Of a stretch of 13,201 bases of DNA, positions 1 through 8,352 are shown piece by piece; the first letter of the stretch is position 1, and every line of letters starts with the position of its first letter. The notes beneath the pieces were generated by a model, which was not told the origin of the DNA, did no database searches, and saw only the letters and a program-made list of their open reading frames with translations. The stretch is from Conidiobolus incongruus B7586 (lineage: Eukaryota; Entomophthoromycota; Entomophthoromycetes; Entomophthorales; Conidiobolaceae), in NCBI GenBank assembly GCA_000697335.1, contig JNEM01007662.1:1-13201 (forward strand), read 5' to 3'. Position numbers and translations under genes: made by a program.

Positions 1-897
1 AAAATGTAATTTAGAAAATATTTACAATGTCAATGTAAATATTTTGTAAATATTTATTAAATAATTTAATTATGAATTATTACCTAAATTTAATTGATTT
101 TATTTTATTATAATATTGATTCCATAATTATTAATTTAAATAATAACTTATTTTAAAATATCTGGTAATTGAAGAGAATAACAGTAATTTTTAAAATATG
201 ATCACTTTATTTCAATCAAATGTATATCAAAAAGAATGATTAGTTATAAAAAAATATTTTTTAATTGTTTAAAATATATAGAATAATCAATCAATACCTT
301 ATTTTACTTTGTAAATGCAATGAAATTCAAAATAATGATTACGATTATAAAGTCATTTTAATTAATATAAAGAGAAAAATTCAAAACATATTATTATATA
401 TTAATCGTACTTAATAATTAAGGTTAGTTTAATAATTATATTATTATATAATATTTATTTTTCTATTCGATTAAAAATCCTATTCAAAAATAAAAATTTT
501 TCATCTTATAATTTTAAATAAATAATTATAATTAGTTATAATAAACTATCCCTAATATTGATTTGTTTTTACATTCTCACCAAATATTCAAAAAGTTAGA
601 ATTTTTATTTATCCATGAAAATATTGAAAATAATAATTAAAAATTGAAATTGCTATGAAATTTTCCCTATTATTTTACCATTTAAAGAATCAATTTAAAT
701 TGATGAAATTATGTATCCCACAACTTAAAACCTCATGAATTTAATATAAATGTTTTATTTCATCACTATATATTAAAGACTATAATAATCTTGAATTAAT
801 AGTAATACAAATAGCATAATAATGATGTTATCAATATTAAATTAATATAAATTTTCACAAAAATATATAGATTTGAAATAATAATACATTTAAGGTT
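1..897. other. AT-rich non-coding DNA upstream of uL22m gene
   Basis: I see no gene here. All six frames are broken by frequent stops, and nothing reads as a domain. The only structure I can point to is at the left edge: an 11-base arm at 16-26 (AAATATTTACA) is repeated in inverted form at 34-44 and again at 45-55, giving a small hairpin/direct-repeat cluster. The last part must contain the uL22m promoter and 5' leader, but TATA-like strings are too common in this composition to single one out. Confidence 0.6.
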
Positions 898-1857
898 ATG
901 AGCTCTCAATTAGTCAAACAGTTTTCAAAATTGAGTTTATCTAACTCTGGTAAATTTATTATATAATAATATTTATTATTTAAATCTGATAATAATAACA
1001 TTTTTTAGCTAATAGATTTTCCAACGTATTAAAACCTAATTTATTTAGAACTGCGGTTCCTAATAAGTAAACAATATAAAAAATTATATTTATAGAATAA
1101 ATAATTAAATTTTTATAGATTGATTATTTCCAGTTTATCAACCAGCTCCATTAAACAAATCAATAAAACTACTGAACTAAAGCAAGAAGTTGCCACTTCT
1201 TCCATTTTCGAACAAGCCAAAGAAGAGATCGATACCAAGCCCAAATTGGATAAATATGGCAAACCTATTGAACGTGAAGTAATAACTAATATATATATCC
1301 CCCATATTCCACCATATTAATTCCACAATATAGTATAAATTCTCAACTACCAACTTTAAAATCAGCCCCAGAAAGTTGAATTTATTAGCTAACCAAATCA
1401 AAGGCTTACCCATCAAGCAAGCTATCCTCCAAATGCAATTCAGTCAGAAGAGACCTGCTAAGAAAATTATGAATGCTCTCTGCTTCGCCCGCAAGAATGC
1501 TGGTCTCCAATTCAATTTCGATCCTGAGAGGATGTATGTCGGTAAGTGATAATATTAAACTATTCCACATATAATCGAGCTCTAACCAACTTTTCATTAG
1601 CCCAAGCCTGGGTAGGCAAAGGCTTCTACGGACAACCCCAAATTGATATTAAGGGACGAGGTCACTTCGGTATTAAGCGCCATCCCTATTCCCATATGAA
1701 ATTCCTCTTCAAGGAAAAAGCAGCCGAGCAAGTCCCCACCATCACTGGAATGAACGAAAGAAGAAATATCAAGGGATTCAAACTCACCAGAAAAGTATGG
1801 ATGCCTATGAGAGATACTAAGCCTATTTATAATTACAAAAATTTCTATAATTGGTAG
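898..1857 (+). CDS. MRPL22: Mitochondrial large-subunit ribosomal protein uL22m, five exons
   Basis: Structural protein of the mitochondrial ribosome's large subunit; uL22 proteins bind 23S-type rRNA and line the peptide exit tunnel. I join exons 898-949, 1009-1066, 1119-1278, 1334-1541 and 1601-1857, giving 244 residues and a TAG stop. All four introns are GT-AG, 52-59 bases long, and keep frame; intron 4 has a good branch site (CTAAC). The ATG at 898 has G at -3. Residues 1 to about 60 are rich in Ser, Lys, Arg and Asn and nearly free of acidic residues, as expected of a mitochondrial presequence. The uL22 core runs from about 91 to 215: FKISPRKLNLLA at about 98-109, then AILQMQFSQKRPAKK and the hairpin segment AWVGKGFYGQPQIDIKGRG. 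The end in FYNW resembles the aromatic C-terminus of mitochondrial homologs. Intron 2 has a second in-frame acceptor at 1133 that would remove five residues. The family call is strong; the presequence exons rest on splice logic alone. Confidence 0.93.
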
Positions 1858-1888
1858 ACAAGTTTAATATACAATACATAAAATATAA

Positions 1889-2059
1889 ATATTTATAGTT
1901 TCAATCCTGACAGTTTTATTACTTTTCAGTTTTTTTATTATTTCTCTATATTTATATGTAAAATTTGTCAGAAACATCAAATATTTAAGAATGGGACGAC
2001 ATAAGGCTCAATCAATGATCTTGGACTTCAATTCTAATACTAAAGTTACCTATCTATAA
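1889..2059 (+). pseudogene. Possible membrane-protein fragment (one helix plus basic tail)
   Basis: This is an open stretch of 56 codons without an upstream start, opening 31 bases after the uL22m stop. The first half encodes about 22 hydrophobic residues (around IVSILTVLLLFSFFIISLYL). It is followed at once by a basic segment (KFVRNIKYLRMGRHK), the arrangement of a transmembrane helix with its positive side inside. The bases from about 1990 to 2050 are less AT-rich than the surroundings. The R-N-I-K after the helix resembles R-T-I-K and R-S-V-K after helix 5 of the two receptors elsewhere in this window, so a decayed receptor copy is one reading. It could also be an exon of an unrecognised gene, with an acceptor-like TTTATAG just upstream, or chance. 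The length alone is not significant in this composition. Confidence 0.22.
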
Positions 2060-2592
2060 TATTAAATATATTATAGAATATGAATTTCTCTCTACTGTAT
2101 AACTTATCATTAATTCCAAATTCATATTAATATTTTCTAATAATAATATAAAATGATTATATAGCATCAATATAACATAAATACATAGTTTAGAACAAAA
2201 TATCATAATTCTGTAAACTAGATCTATACCAATATCAAATATATATTTTTGTTAACTATAAAAAATATATTATATAATTAAATAAATTGTTATGTATTAA
2301 CAAGCCATAAACAATCTTCATACATTAATTATGTTTCATTTTAATATTTTTAACCACAAATACAATAATATTAATTTATGTAGAATTAATCTTGATTTGA
2401 ATATTATCATTTATACTGATACCAAATAATTTTCAAATTTTTAATTTTCAATAAAAATTGAATTATAAAATGATTAAGAATTGATATTAATTTTAATACT
2501 CATATTATACAAGCTATAACTTATTACTTTGAACAACTAATAAGTATACAAATCTAGTGTTGTATTTCCAAATTAATCATCTCTTCCAGTTT

Positions 2593-2727
2593 GATAGCTA
2601 AACCAATATTATTTCTATTTTAAGCTGGCTTTGTCAGTCTATAATTGAAGGATACTCTTTGTTCTCTTTATTTTCTTTATTAGATTTTATCCAAATCCCA
2701 TATCATTCATTGATTCAATCATTTAAA
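2593..2727 (+). repeat. Dispersed repeat, copy A (partner at 12458-12543)
   Basis: Bases 2593-2655 align with 12458-12520. They share an exact 14-base core, TGGCTTTGTCAGTC (2626-2639), and diverged flanks. After an extra roughly 50 bases in this copy, 2704-2727 matches 12520-12543 at 20 of 24 positions. Both copies have the same orientation. In one frame the core reads W-L-C-Q-S-I-(I/L)-(E/K)-G-Y in both copies, with two of the codon changes silent (TCT/TCC, TAC/TAT). In this copy that frame is open for 65 codons, from 2602 to the stop at 2797-2799, with no ATG. A consensus splice donor, GTAAGT, sits at 2796-2801. It may be a decayed exon of a duplicated gene or a piece of an unrecognised interspersed element; I cannot name a family. 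Confidence 0.5.
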
Positions 2728-2948
2728 CCCAACAGTGATAAAGATAGAGAAGAGAGTTTTTTTTCTTTTGAATATTCTGCTACGACGCCTCAACAGTAAG
2801 TTTTCAAACCTACAGTCCCGATACGTTAAAGAGCAGGATTAATAAATAATTTACTAAATCATATTTTGAGTACTTTTCTAACTACGATCTTTATTTATAA
2901 AACTTAATATAAAACACAACACTAGTTTAAATAAATACTTTATATTGA

Positions 2949-4358
2949 TTAATTAAAATTAATAGATTGGGCCAATTTATCAATGATCTTTTTAGCTCTA
3001 CCTTCGTAACCTAGGTGAAAGGTTTCGCTGTTGGGACAGTACGCTATAACAGTTTGGGATTTGGGATGCATAAATAATATACTACCTCCATAGCCGCCCC
3101 AGCCGTAGAATGGACTGGAACTGATGTGGGGTAAATCGAATTGTCCAAGTCCTCCTAATGTGAATTTCGTGTTAGATCCTAAAGTATGGTCGTACGCTTC
3201 GACACCATCGCTGAGAAGTAGTTGCAGTGTTGTGTCATTCACTAGGTGATTTCCTTTGACGAATGCAGCTCCCAATTTGCCCAAATTACTACAGGTTGTG
3301 TATCCAGTAGCTGATGGGATATCTAGTCTCATAAAATCGGGATTATTTTGAACTGAGACGAATCTTGATTTTAAGCTGGGCCTCGTAAATTGGAATCCAA
3401 TAGAATCTTTGAGAAGTGTATTTGACGCAGTTAGGCCATTGAGCAAAGTTTGTGGATTGTTGGCATTGGGATATATGATGTCTGAGATTAAGGATAGCAA
3501 GGGATAGCTGTACCATTTGGTTATTCTGCTCAACAATTTGGGATTTGCTGCCTTAGTCTTCATGGGTGGATAGTGTTGAGTTCCCCAGTAGAATTCAATA
3601 CCAAGCTCTTTGTTGATTACTTGGTGTAGAAAGTCGACTAGACCTCTTCCATTTGGATCGGTATCACGTACCAATTGATCCAAAATCCAACCTCTGGTAA
3701 TCGTATTGTAGGCTCTGGTAGGCTTACCATCAAATTGATGAACATGCGAAGAAATAATATGAGCCATAGATTTTTCAGCATTCAGCAATTCATCATAACT
3801 AGGCATGGGATCAAAGTATACAACACCAGTTTCATGTCTCAGAATTTGATCCAAAGTAATATCCACTTTTTTCAACCTATCCAAATGCTTATAATTTGTA
3901 GAATATTTCATACTGAAGTTGAATCCTTCATTTTGAATTAAATATCCCATTATATAGCTCTCCATTATTTTTCCAGTACTGTATACCAATTGTAGCGTAT
4001 TTTTGGTATATTTTTCACCGGTTTTCAAGTCTGAATAGCCTCCGTAAAGATCGAGTAAAGTGTTGCCATTTTGAACAATTGTTAACCCTGCACCAATAGA
4101 TTCACCGTTTGTAAGTTGCCTAATGAATTCTTCTTCAACCAAAGTGAGTTCTGGGGAAGCATGACCCGATATTGGAACCTTTCTAGGACAGTTGAAATAA
4201 GTCAATTTACAAGTAGTCGAGAGGTAAATAGGACGATTAATCAATTGATAAATTGTATAACTGAATATTATGATCAAAACTGATAAGTATCTCTTCCAGT
4301 ACTTGATAAAATAACCAATACTTGTTTGCGAAGGTTTAATGGATAATTCAGCTTTCAT
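2949..4358 (-). CDS. Membrane-anchored beta-lactamase-fold serine hydrolase (family VIII esterase / LACTB-like)
   Basis: A 469-residue intact protein of the serine beta-lactamase superfamily (PF00144 type), probably an esterase or peptidase rather than an antibiotic-degrading enzyme. The N-terminus is basic (K19, W21-K-R23), followed by a hydrophobic helix at about 24-40. That fits a type II signal anchor placing the enzyme domain in the secretory lumen or outside the cell. Catalytic signatures are present in order: S127-T-G-K130 (S-x-x-K, nucleophile S127 and base K130); Y217-N-T (Tyr motif); and W420-G-G within GWGGYGGS at 419-426, where family VIII esterases have W-G-G or H-G-G in place of the lactamase K-T-G. 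The family block ILRHETG (172-178, usual form LLxHTSG) and PSATG at 348-352 also fit. The ATG at 4356-4358 has A at -3 and follows a stop-rich leader. The reading frame needs no intron. The substrate cannot be read from sequence. A TATA-like run at 4431-4440 lies about 75 bases upstream, but such runs are common here. Confidence 0.9.
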   Translation of the reverse strand: MKAELSIKPSQTSIGYFIKYWKRYLSVLIIIFSYTIYQLINRPIYLSTTCKLTYFNCPRKVPISGHASPELTLVEEEFIRQLTNGESIGAGLTIVQNGNTLLDLYGGYSDLKTGEKYTKNTLQLVYSTGKIMESYIMGYLIQNEGFNFSMKYSTNYKHLDRLKKVDITLDQILRHETGVVYFDPMPSYDELLNAEKSMAHIISSHVHQFDGKPTRAYNTITRGWILDQLVRDTDPNGRGLVDFLHQVINKELGIEFYWGTQHYPPMKTKAANPKLLSRITKWYSYPLLSLISDIIYPNANNPQTLLNGLTASNTLLKDSIGFQFTRPSLKSRFVSVQNNPDFMRLDIPSATGYTTCSNLGKLGAAFVKGNHLVNDTTLQLLLSDGVEAYDHTLGSNTKFTLGGLGQFDLPHISSSPFYGWGGYGGSILFMHPKSQTVIAYCPNSETFHLGYEGRAKKIIDKLAQSINFN

Positions 4359-5570
4359 AATTAAAAAAGTATTAATTATAATTGAATAAATATTATCGAA
4401 ATTTTAGTTTAAATTTAAGAACTTTTAGGAATATATATACAGAGAAATATAACCTAATTGAAACTTAGTGTCAATACCATCCATATAACTAAATATGAAT
4501 ATATTTATCAATTTTAATCCATTTGATCATAATTATATTGTTAACTTAGGGGATAAATTCTACCTTTTTTATCCAATACATTATTATAAAGTAACCGTAC
4601 AAGGAGTTAAATCATCGGTGAAATTAAAGATATTTAGGTACCGGTTTAATATTCTATTTTGTATCATTAATTTGAAATATCCAATCCATTCTTTGTTCAC
4701 TATGGGAGTTACTGATTTTTAAAAGATTTCACTTTAATTATTAAAGATTGATGGTTTTATCATATAATTGTATATTTAATAATATATAAACTATTTGGAA
4801 GCATTTTTGATCAGTAAATCAATTTCACTTAATTTAAATAATTTAATAATAAACTATAATCAATCAAATTTTAGAAAAAAACTTTAACTATTATCATAAA
4901 ATCAAAGACCAACTCAACTCTAATTCTACTTTGCAAACTTATAAAATACCATTAAAATCCACCCGTCATTAATAAATAAGTGGTGACATTTAAAGTGTTA
5001 CCACAGTGAAATAGAATTAGGGATTAAAAAATTGCGATTATATTCAACCCTAAAATAAGTATATTTTAGTTTTCTAGTTAATTTATACTAAAAAATGAAA
5101 AAAATTCTCAATTAGGAAGTAAAAAATTCCTTGAATAGTTTAGGGAAATTTAATATAAAATTTATAATTATTTTAAGACAATATAATTTTTACAATTTTA
5201 AAATTTAAATTTTTAAATAAAATTTATTATATATGTTAATTATATTGAATAAATTGAAATTAAAAAAATTTTTAAATATTTATTATAATATTATATATTT
5301 AATGTAAATATTTGAGTAGCTTCCCATTTTGTTTAATTTATAATTTATTAATTAAATATTTAAGTAACTTAACATTATACAAAGGTACCTTTATAATAAA
5401 TTATAAAATTGATAAGTATTAATCTTTTTTTGATGACTAAGATCTTGAAAGATAATGATTGATTAACCTTATGTAACAATTTAGCCATATTTGTATTTAA
5501 TAGATGACTTATTAAAAAGTACCTTGATATAATGATTCATCATAATGCATTATTTAAAAATTGTATCATC
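4359..5570. other. Gene-poor AT-rich region
   Basis: The start of this region must hold the promoter of the minus-strand esterase-like gene. I find no convincing gene. A 75-codon ATG-started frame at 4495-4722 (+) has no recognisable domain, and its length is about what chance gives in this composition. The MITE-like structure at 4918-5022 is listed separately. From about 5060 to 5570 there is very AT-rich, stop-filled sequence with no feature I can support. Confidence 0.55.
4918..5022. repeat. MITE-like element: outer inverted repeats plus central hairpin
   Basis: The ends form an imperfect inverted repeat: CTCTAATTCTACTTT at 4918-4932 against the reverse complement of 5008-5022 (CCCTAATTCTATTTC), with 12 of 15 positions matching. 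Inside the right half, 4980-5004 is a second, nearly perfect palindrome with arms GTGGTGACATT and AGTGTTACCAC; its two mismatches are G-U pairs in RNA, so the transcript could fold into an 11-pair stem with a 3-base loop. The total length of about 105 bases, non-coding content and nested inverted repeats fit a miniature inverted-repeat transposable element. I see no clear target-site duplication. It could instead be a structured RNA or a protein-binding site. Confidence 0.35.
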
Positions 5571-6590
5571 TTAAACTATTTTAACTATATTTACTTCGTT
5601 CCTAGTCGATTGAAACACTTTTCAGGTCTTAGGTCAATTTAACAATAATCTCACATATAAATAAAATTTAATTATATTCTATATATCATCTAGTCAAAAA
5701 GAGTTATTGAGGAGAGGTATTTGATCAATAATGAGTTTGAGATTAATGTTAGTATTGGTTGAGGTCAGGAATAGTAATGATTTAATATGTACTTTATTTA
5801 GTCGAGAATTGGTTATTTAAGAAAGCTACATAATAAACCAAAAATTGTGAAATATCTTAATATAAGTTTGTTCCAATTAGGGCGGTTATTTATATTAGTG
5901 TCATTTATTCGAATATATTTATAAATGAGATTTGTGTTTAGTCAAAGAAAAAATTGAAGTATAACTTAATATAAGCTGATATCAAATATAGTTATGATTT
6001 AATATTTGTATCGTTTAATCAAACAATATCTATATAGTTTATTTGTATAAACAGCCATGAAACTTTCTATAATGATAAATTCAGAATCAGAAGTACAATG
6101 ATAATTTATTAGGCTTTGTTAGTTTTAAAGCTTAAAATGTACTTTTTTAATATTATTTACCTATATTTTATATATAATAAATTAAAATTGTTACTTAGTA
6201 AATTGTATTTTTAAAATTTATTTGATCAAATTTAAAATTAAATGTATTTGATTGGGAATGTATAAATTTTGAATATATTTTTATAGTGAAATATTAGATG
6301 AATACAGTATATATATATATTGGCGTATTAGTAGAAACGAATAGGTTTTGATGAATGTGCAATAATATAGTTTGAATAATTTTATATAATGTAATTTAAA
6401 TTACAAATACATTGAGTTGTTCTTATTAGAAGATTAGTTTATAAATTTTGAATCAATAATGAGTTAATGGATAAATAAATATATTGAAACAATGTATCAT
6501 AGGTAGCAGATTTATAAAAGTAGAATGCTGAAATATTTATGTTAATAATTATAAATCAAAAAGTTCCCAGTTAATACTGGATTTATTCTT
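5571..6590 (-). pseudogene. Decayed F-box / leucine-rich-repeat-like gene
   Basis: The minus strand shows an eroded repeat protein. Three units of 67 bases lie at 5954-6020, 5845-5911 and 5737-5803, spaced 109 and 108 bases (36 codons). The first and third align without gaps at about two thirds of bases and keep L-N and I-K-S in the same frame. The first and second both encode N-D-T-N-I with four of five codons differing silently, then share CTTATATTAAG at the same place. This is what past selection on a repeat protein would leave. Leucine/isoleucine spacing suggests LRRs. Upstream, from the Trp codon at 6567-6569, the frame reads W-E-L-F-D-L, then L-L-T and I-F-Q-H-S-T-F-I-N-L-L-P-M, interrupted by two TAA stops; this resembles an F-box start. 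Several stops and at least one frame change between units make it non-functional. The repeat evidence is fair; the F-box assignment is weaker, because AT-rich DNA readily yields I/L/N/K-rich peptides. Confidence 0.42.
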
Positions 6591-6609
6591 ATTGATTAAT
6601 CTAAAACAA

Positions 6610-6683
6610 GATCTCGTGGTGTAGTTGGTTATCACGTCTGTCTAACACACAGACGGTCCTCAGTTCGAATCTGAGCGAGATCA
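6610..6683 (+). tRNA. tRNA-Val (anticodon AAC)
   Basis: A complete cloverleaf without intron. The acceptor stem GATCTCG (6610-6616) pairs with CGAGATC (6676-6682), followed by discriminator A at 6683. The D arm contains GTG...CAC. The anticodon stem TCTGT/ACAGA encloses the loop CTAACAC, so the anticodon is AAC, read as inosine-AC after modification, decoding GUU, GUC and GUA. The T arm is CTCAG/CTGAG with loop TTCGAAT. The internal polymerase III promoter is intact: A box TGGTGTAGTTGG (6617-6628) and B box GTTCGAATC. No CCA is encoded, as usual for eukaryotes. It sits on the opposite strand from the flanking gene relics. Confidence 0.97.
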
Positions 6684-6685
6684 TC

Positions 6686-6691
6686 TTTTTT
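6686..6691 (+). terminator. RNA polymerase III T-run terminator of tRNA-Val
   Basis: Six consecutive T residues begin two bases after the discriminator base of the tRNA. This is the usual polymerase III stop signal on the sense strand. Confidence 0.85.
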
Positions 6692-6829
6692 GAAATATAT
6701 TTTTACTCTATTTTTTTGAATTTAAGTTCATTATAAGTACTTGATAGCATTTTTTCTTTCCTTATTTATAATTCCTTTCCTATTCTAATAATTGCGTATA
6801 TCCATCTTAAAATTAATAATTATTTTTAT

Positions 6830-7950
6830 TATAATACAAATTGAACAATATATCAAATGTCGTTTTAAACTATTCTTTCAATATTTGTAAACTTATTAAA
6901 ATTGTTCACAAATAATGGATATCAACATTTGGTAATCAATAAATTTGTACAAGTATTGTTTAAATAATATGAAAATATAAATTTGTATTTGCTTAATATT
7001 ATTTAAAAGTAATTACTAGTTAAAAATCATAATGATAATGTACTTTTATAGTCCTAAAAAATAATATTGAAAACATATTAAAAGGATACCTTCATAAACC
7101 AATTCACCAGAAATTAATAAACGTAAACTTGGTGAAACATATTCTATTTTCTTTATCAATAGATATTCATTCAATATATAAAGCCAAAGGTGTTTAACAT
7201 TTTTATACTATTTTATTATATAAGCTAAAAATGGTTTTATTTTTCAAATTTATTCATGTTGAAATATTCTCAAAATATATCTAAAATAAATATAAAGATG
7301 ATTAATTATTCTATTGAGAGCTAAAATATTAAATCAATTTTTAAATGATATCCTTTAACTATAGTATAATGTACTTATGTATTTGGAATATAAAATATAT
7401 AATTCTCACAGCTTATATTAAAGAATAATAATATATTAATTTTGTATAATTACACTCCTTCAATTCATGGGTATTTCCAAGTATTAAGGAATTTGATTGA
7501 TAATTAGTTTATTTCATTCTCAATATAAACGCTTTTATTTAATTTCCTAAATACTTTATAGTTATAAATTTTTATAATATTTTTTCAAACTTATATGTCC
7601 AAATATTGGTTTAATTTACCATAAAAAATGACTCGATTTGATTAGATTTCATTAAAATGTCGGAATTGATCAATCGGTTATAGAGTTTTCTCATGATCTG
7701 TGTCCCAATTCTCATAAATTCACCTCAGGTTTCAGTTTAAAAATTCCAAATTTGAAAATTACTATAATGATAATAATGATAAAGCTATGTAGTTCAAGTG
7801 ATTTTTAGATGATTGCTATAATCACTCTTTTTTTGAATACAATCTGATTTATCAAAGTATTTCAATCATTCCTCTCAAGAAGAAGACTTCTTTTAAGAGC
7901 TAATTTTCTAGTGGATAGATCCCATATTTCTATTGTGGATCTTGCAATTT
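6830..7950 (-). pseudogene. Possible second LRR-like gene relic
   Basis: Several minus-strand stretches read like fragments of a leucine-rich-repeat protein. The clearest is 7049-7207, open for 53 codons, with V-K-H-L-W-L-Y-I-L-N-E-Y-L-L-I-K-K-I and S-P-S-L-R-L-L-I-S-G. Others read F-S-N-L-E-F-L-N (near 7740), N-S-L-I-L-G-N-T-H-E-L-K-E-C (near 7455-7495) and N-N-F-N-K-F-T-N-I-E-R-I-V (near 6870-6910). The pieces lie in more than one frame and are cut by many stops. Near the upstream end, 7868-7948 encodes E-I-W-D-L-S-T-R-K-L, which might be an F-box or WD-like remnant. Composition alone can produce such I/L/N-rich peptides, and open runs of about 50 codons are expected by chance in this much DNA. 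The support is the recurring spacing and the resemblance to the neighbouring relic at 5571-6590. Confidence 0.24.
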
Positions 7951-8220
7951 AGGATATTTTTAGCTTTTGGGTATTGTTTAACTATTATAATATATCATGT
8001 CAGATATTTAATAAATTGGATATATATAATATAATCGATATAATTAATTTTGTTATTTTGTTTAATTATTTGGCAATTCTATAATATTTAATTCATTTAA
8101 ACTGTAAATTTTGATTAATGGTTGATATTTTATATAAATTGTAATAACCATAGTAATTATTATAAAATAGTAGTTGAATTCAAAGTCTAATCAGAATCCA
8201 TTTTTGGAAGTTAGTGGTAA

Positions 8221-8352
8221 TCTATTATTTCATTTCAGTTATTTAAAAATATAATTTTTCCAGAAATTTTTATTTTGTGGAGTAATATACCAACGTTTTT
8301 TACCATGGCATTTCTATTGAACTGTACTACAAGATTTATAAAAATGTTATGA
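8221..8352 (+). pseudogene. Possible F-box-like fragment
   Basis: A plus-strand run of 43 codons ends at TGA 8350-8352. It reads F-Q-L-F-K-N-I-I-F-P-E-I-F-I-L-W-S-N-I-P and later L-N-C-T-T-R-F-I-K-M-L. The P-E-I-F near the start and the C-x-x-R-F about 25 residues on match the spacing of an F-box (L-P-E-I-F ... V-C-R-R-F). No start codon precedes it in frame, and the following sequence has frequent stops, so if it is real it is a relic. Chance resemblance is quite possible. Confidence 0.18.

Larger units (their letters stand above)
1858..2948. other. Gene-poor spacer between uL22m and esterase-like gene
   Basis: There is no intact gene. The spacer begins with the 3' end of the uL22m transcript and finishes with the 3' flank of the minus-strand esterase-like gene. 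It contains a 56-codon open stretch with a membrane-helix-like sequence (1889-2059) and a 65-codon open stretch (2602-2799) overlapping one copy of a dispersed repeat; both are listed separately. From about 2060 to 2590 I see only stop-rich AT-rich sequence. Confidence 0.6.

Noticed and set aside
1279-1320. Continuation of uL22m exon 3 through to the stop at 1318-1320
   Set aside because: Reading on would end the protein before its core domain. A GT-AG intron at 1279-1333 restores the frame directly into the conserved K-F-S-T-x-N-F-K-I-S-P-R-K block.
1177-1597. Two minus-strand frames of 79 and 63 codons
   Set aside because: They are antisense to uL22m exons 3 and 4 and cross their introns, while the plus strand has clear family motifs.
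1854-2000. A further intron at 1854-1898 extending uL22m beyond its Trp
   Set aside because: The extension would add a hydrophobic tail not expected in uL22m, while the F-Y-N-W end followed by a stop fits family C-termini.
3675-3941. 88-codon plus-strand frame
   Set aside because: It lies antisense inside the esterase-like gene, whose catalytic motifs fix the real frame.
4495-4722. 75-codon ATG-started plus-strand reading frame upstream of the esterase-like gene
   Set aside because: It shows no recognisable domain, signal peptide or repeat. With stops roughly every 11 codons expected in this composition, my rough estimate is that about one run this long arises by chance in the non-coding part of the window.
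6105-6125. GGCTTTGTTAGT as a third copy of the dispersed repeat
   Set aside because: Only about a dozen bases match the core and the flanks do not align with either copy.
7100-7140. Inverted repeat TTCACCA...TGGTGAA as a regulatory palindrome
   Set aside because: Seven-base arms with a spacer of about 21 bases are weak, and the segment lies inside a longer coding-like stretch.
7868-7948. WD40-like motif E-I-W-D-L-S-T-R-K-L on the minus strand
   Set aside because: There is only one short match with no further WD repeats in any frame nearby, and the opposite strand is equally open. I mention it only as part of the uncertain LRR-like relic.
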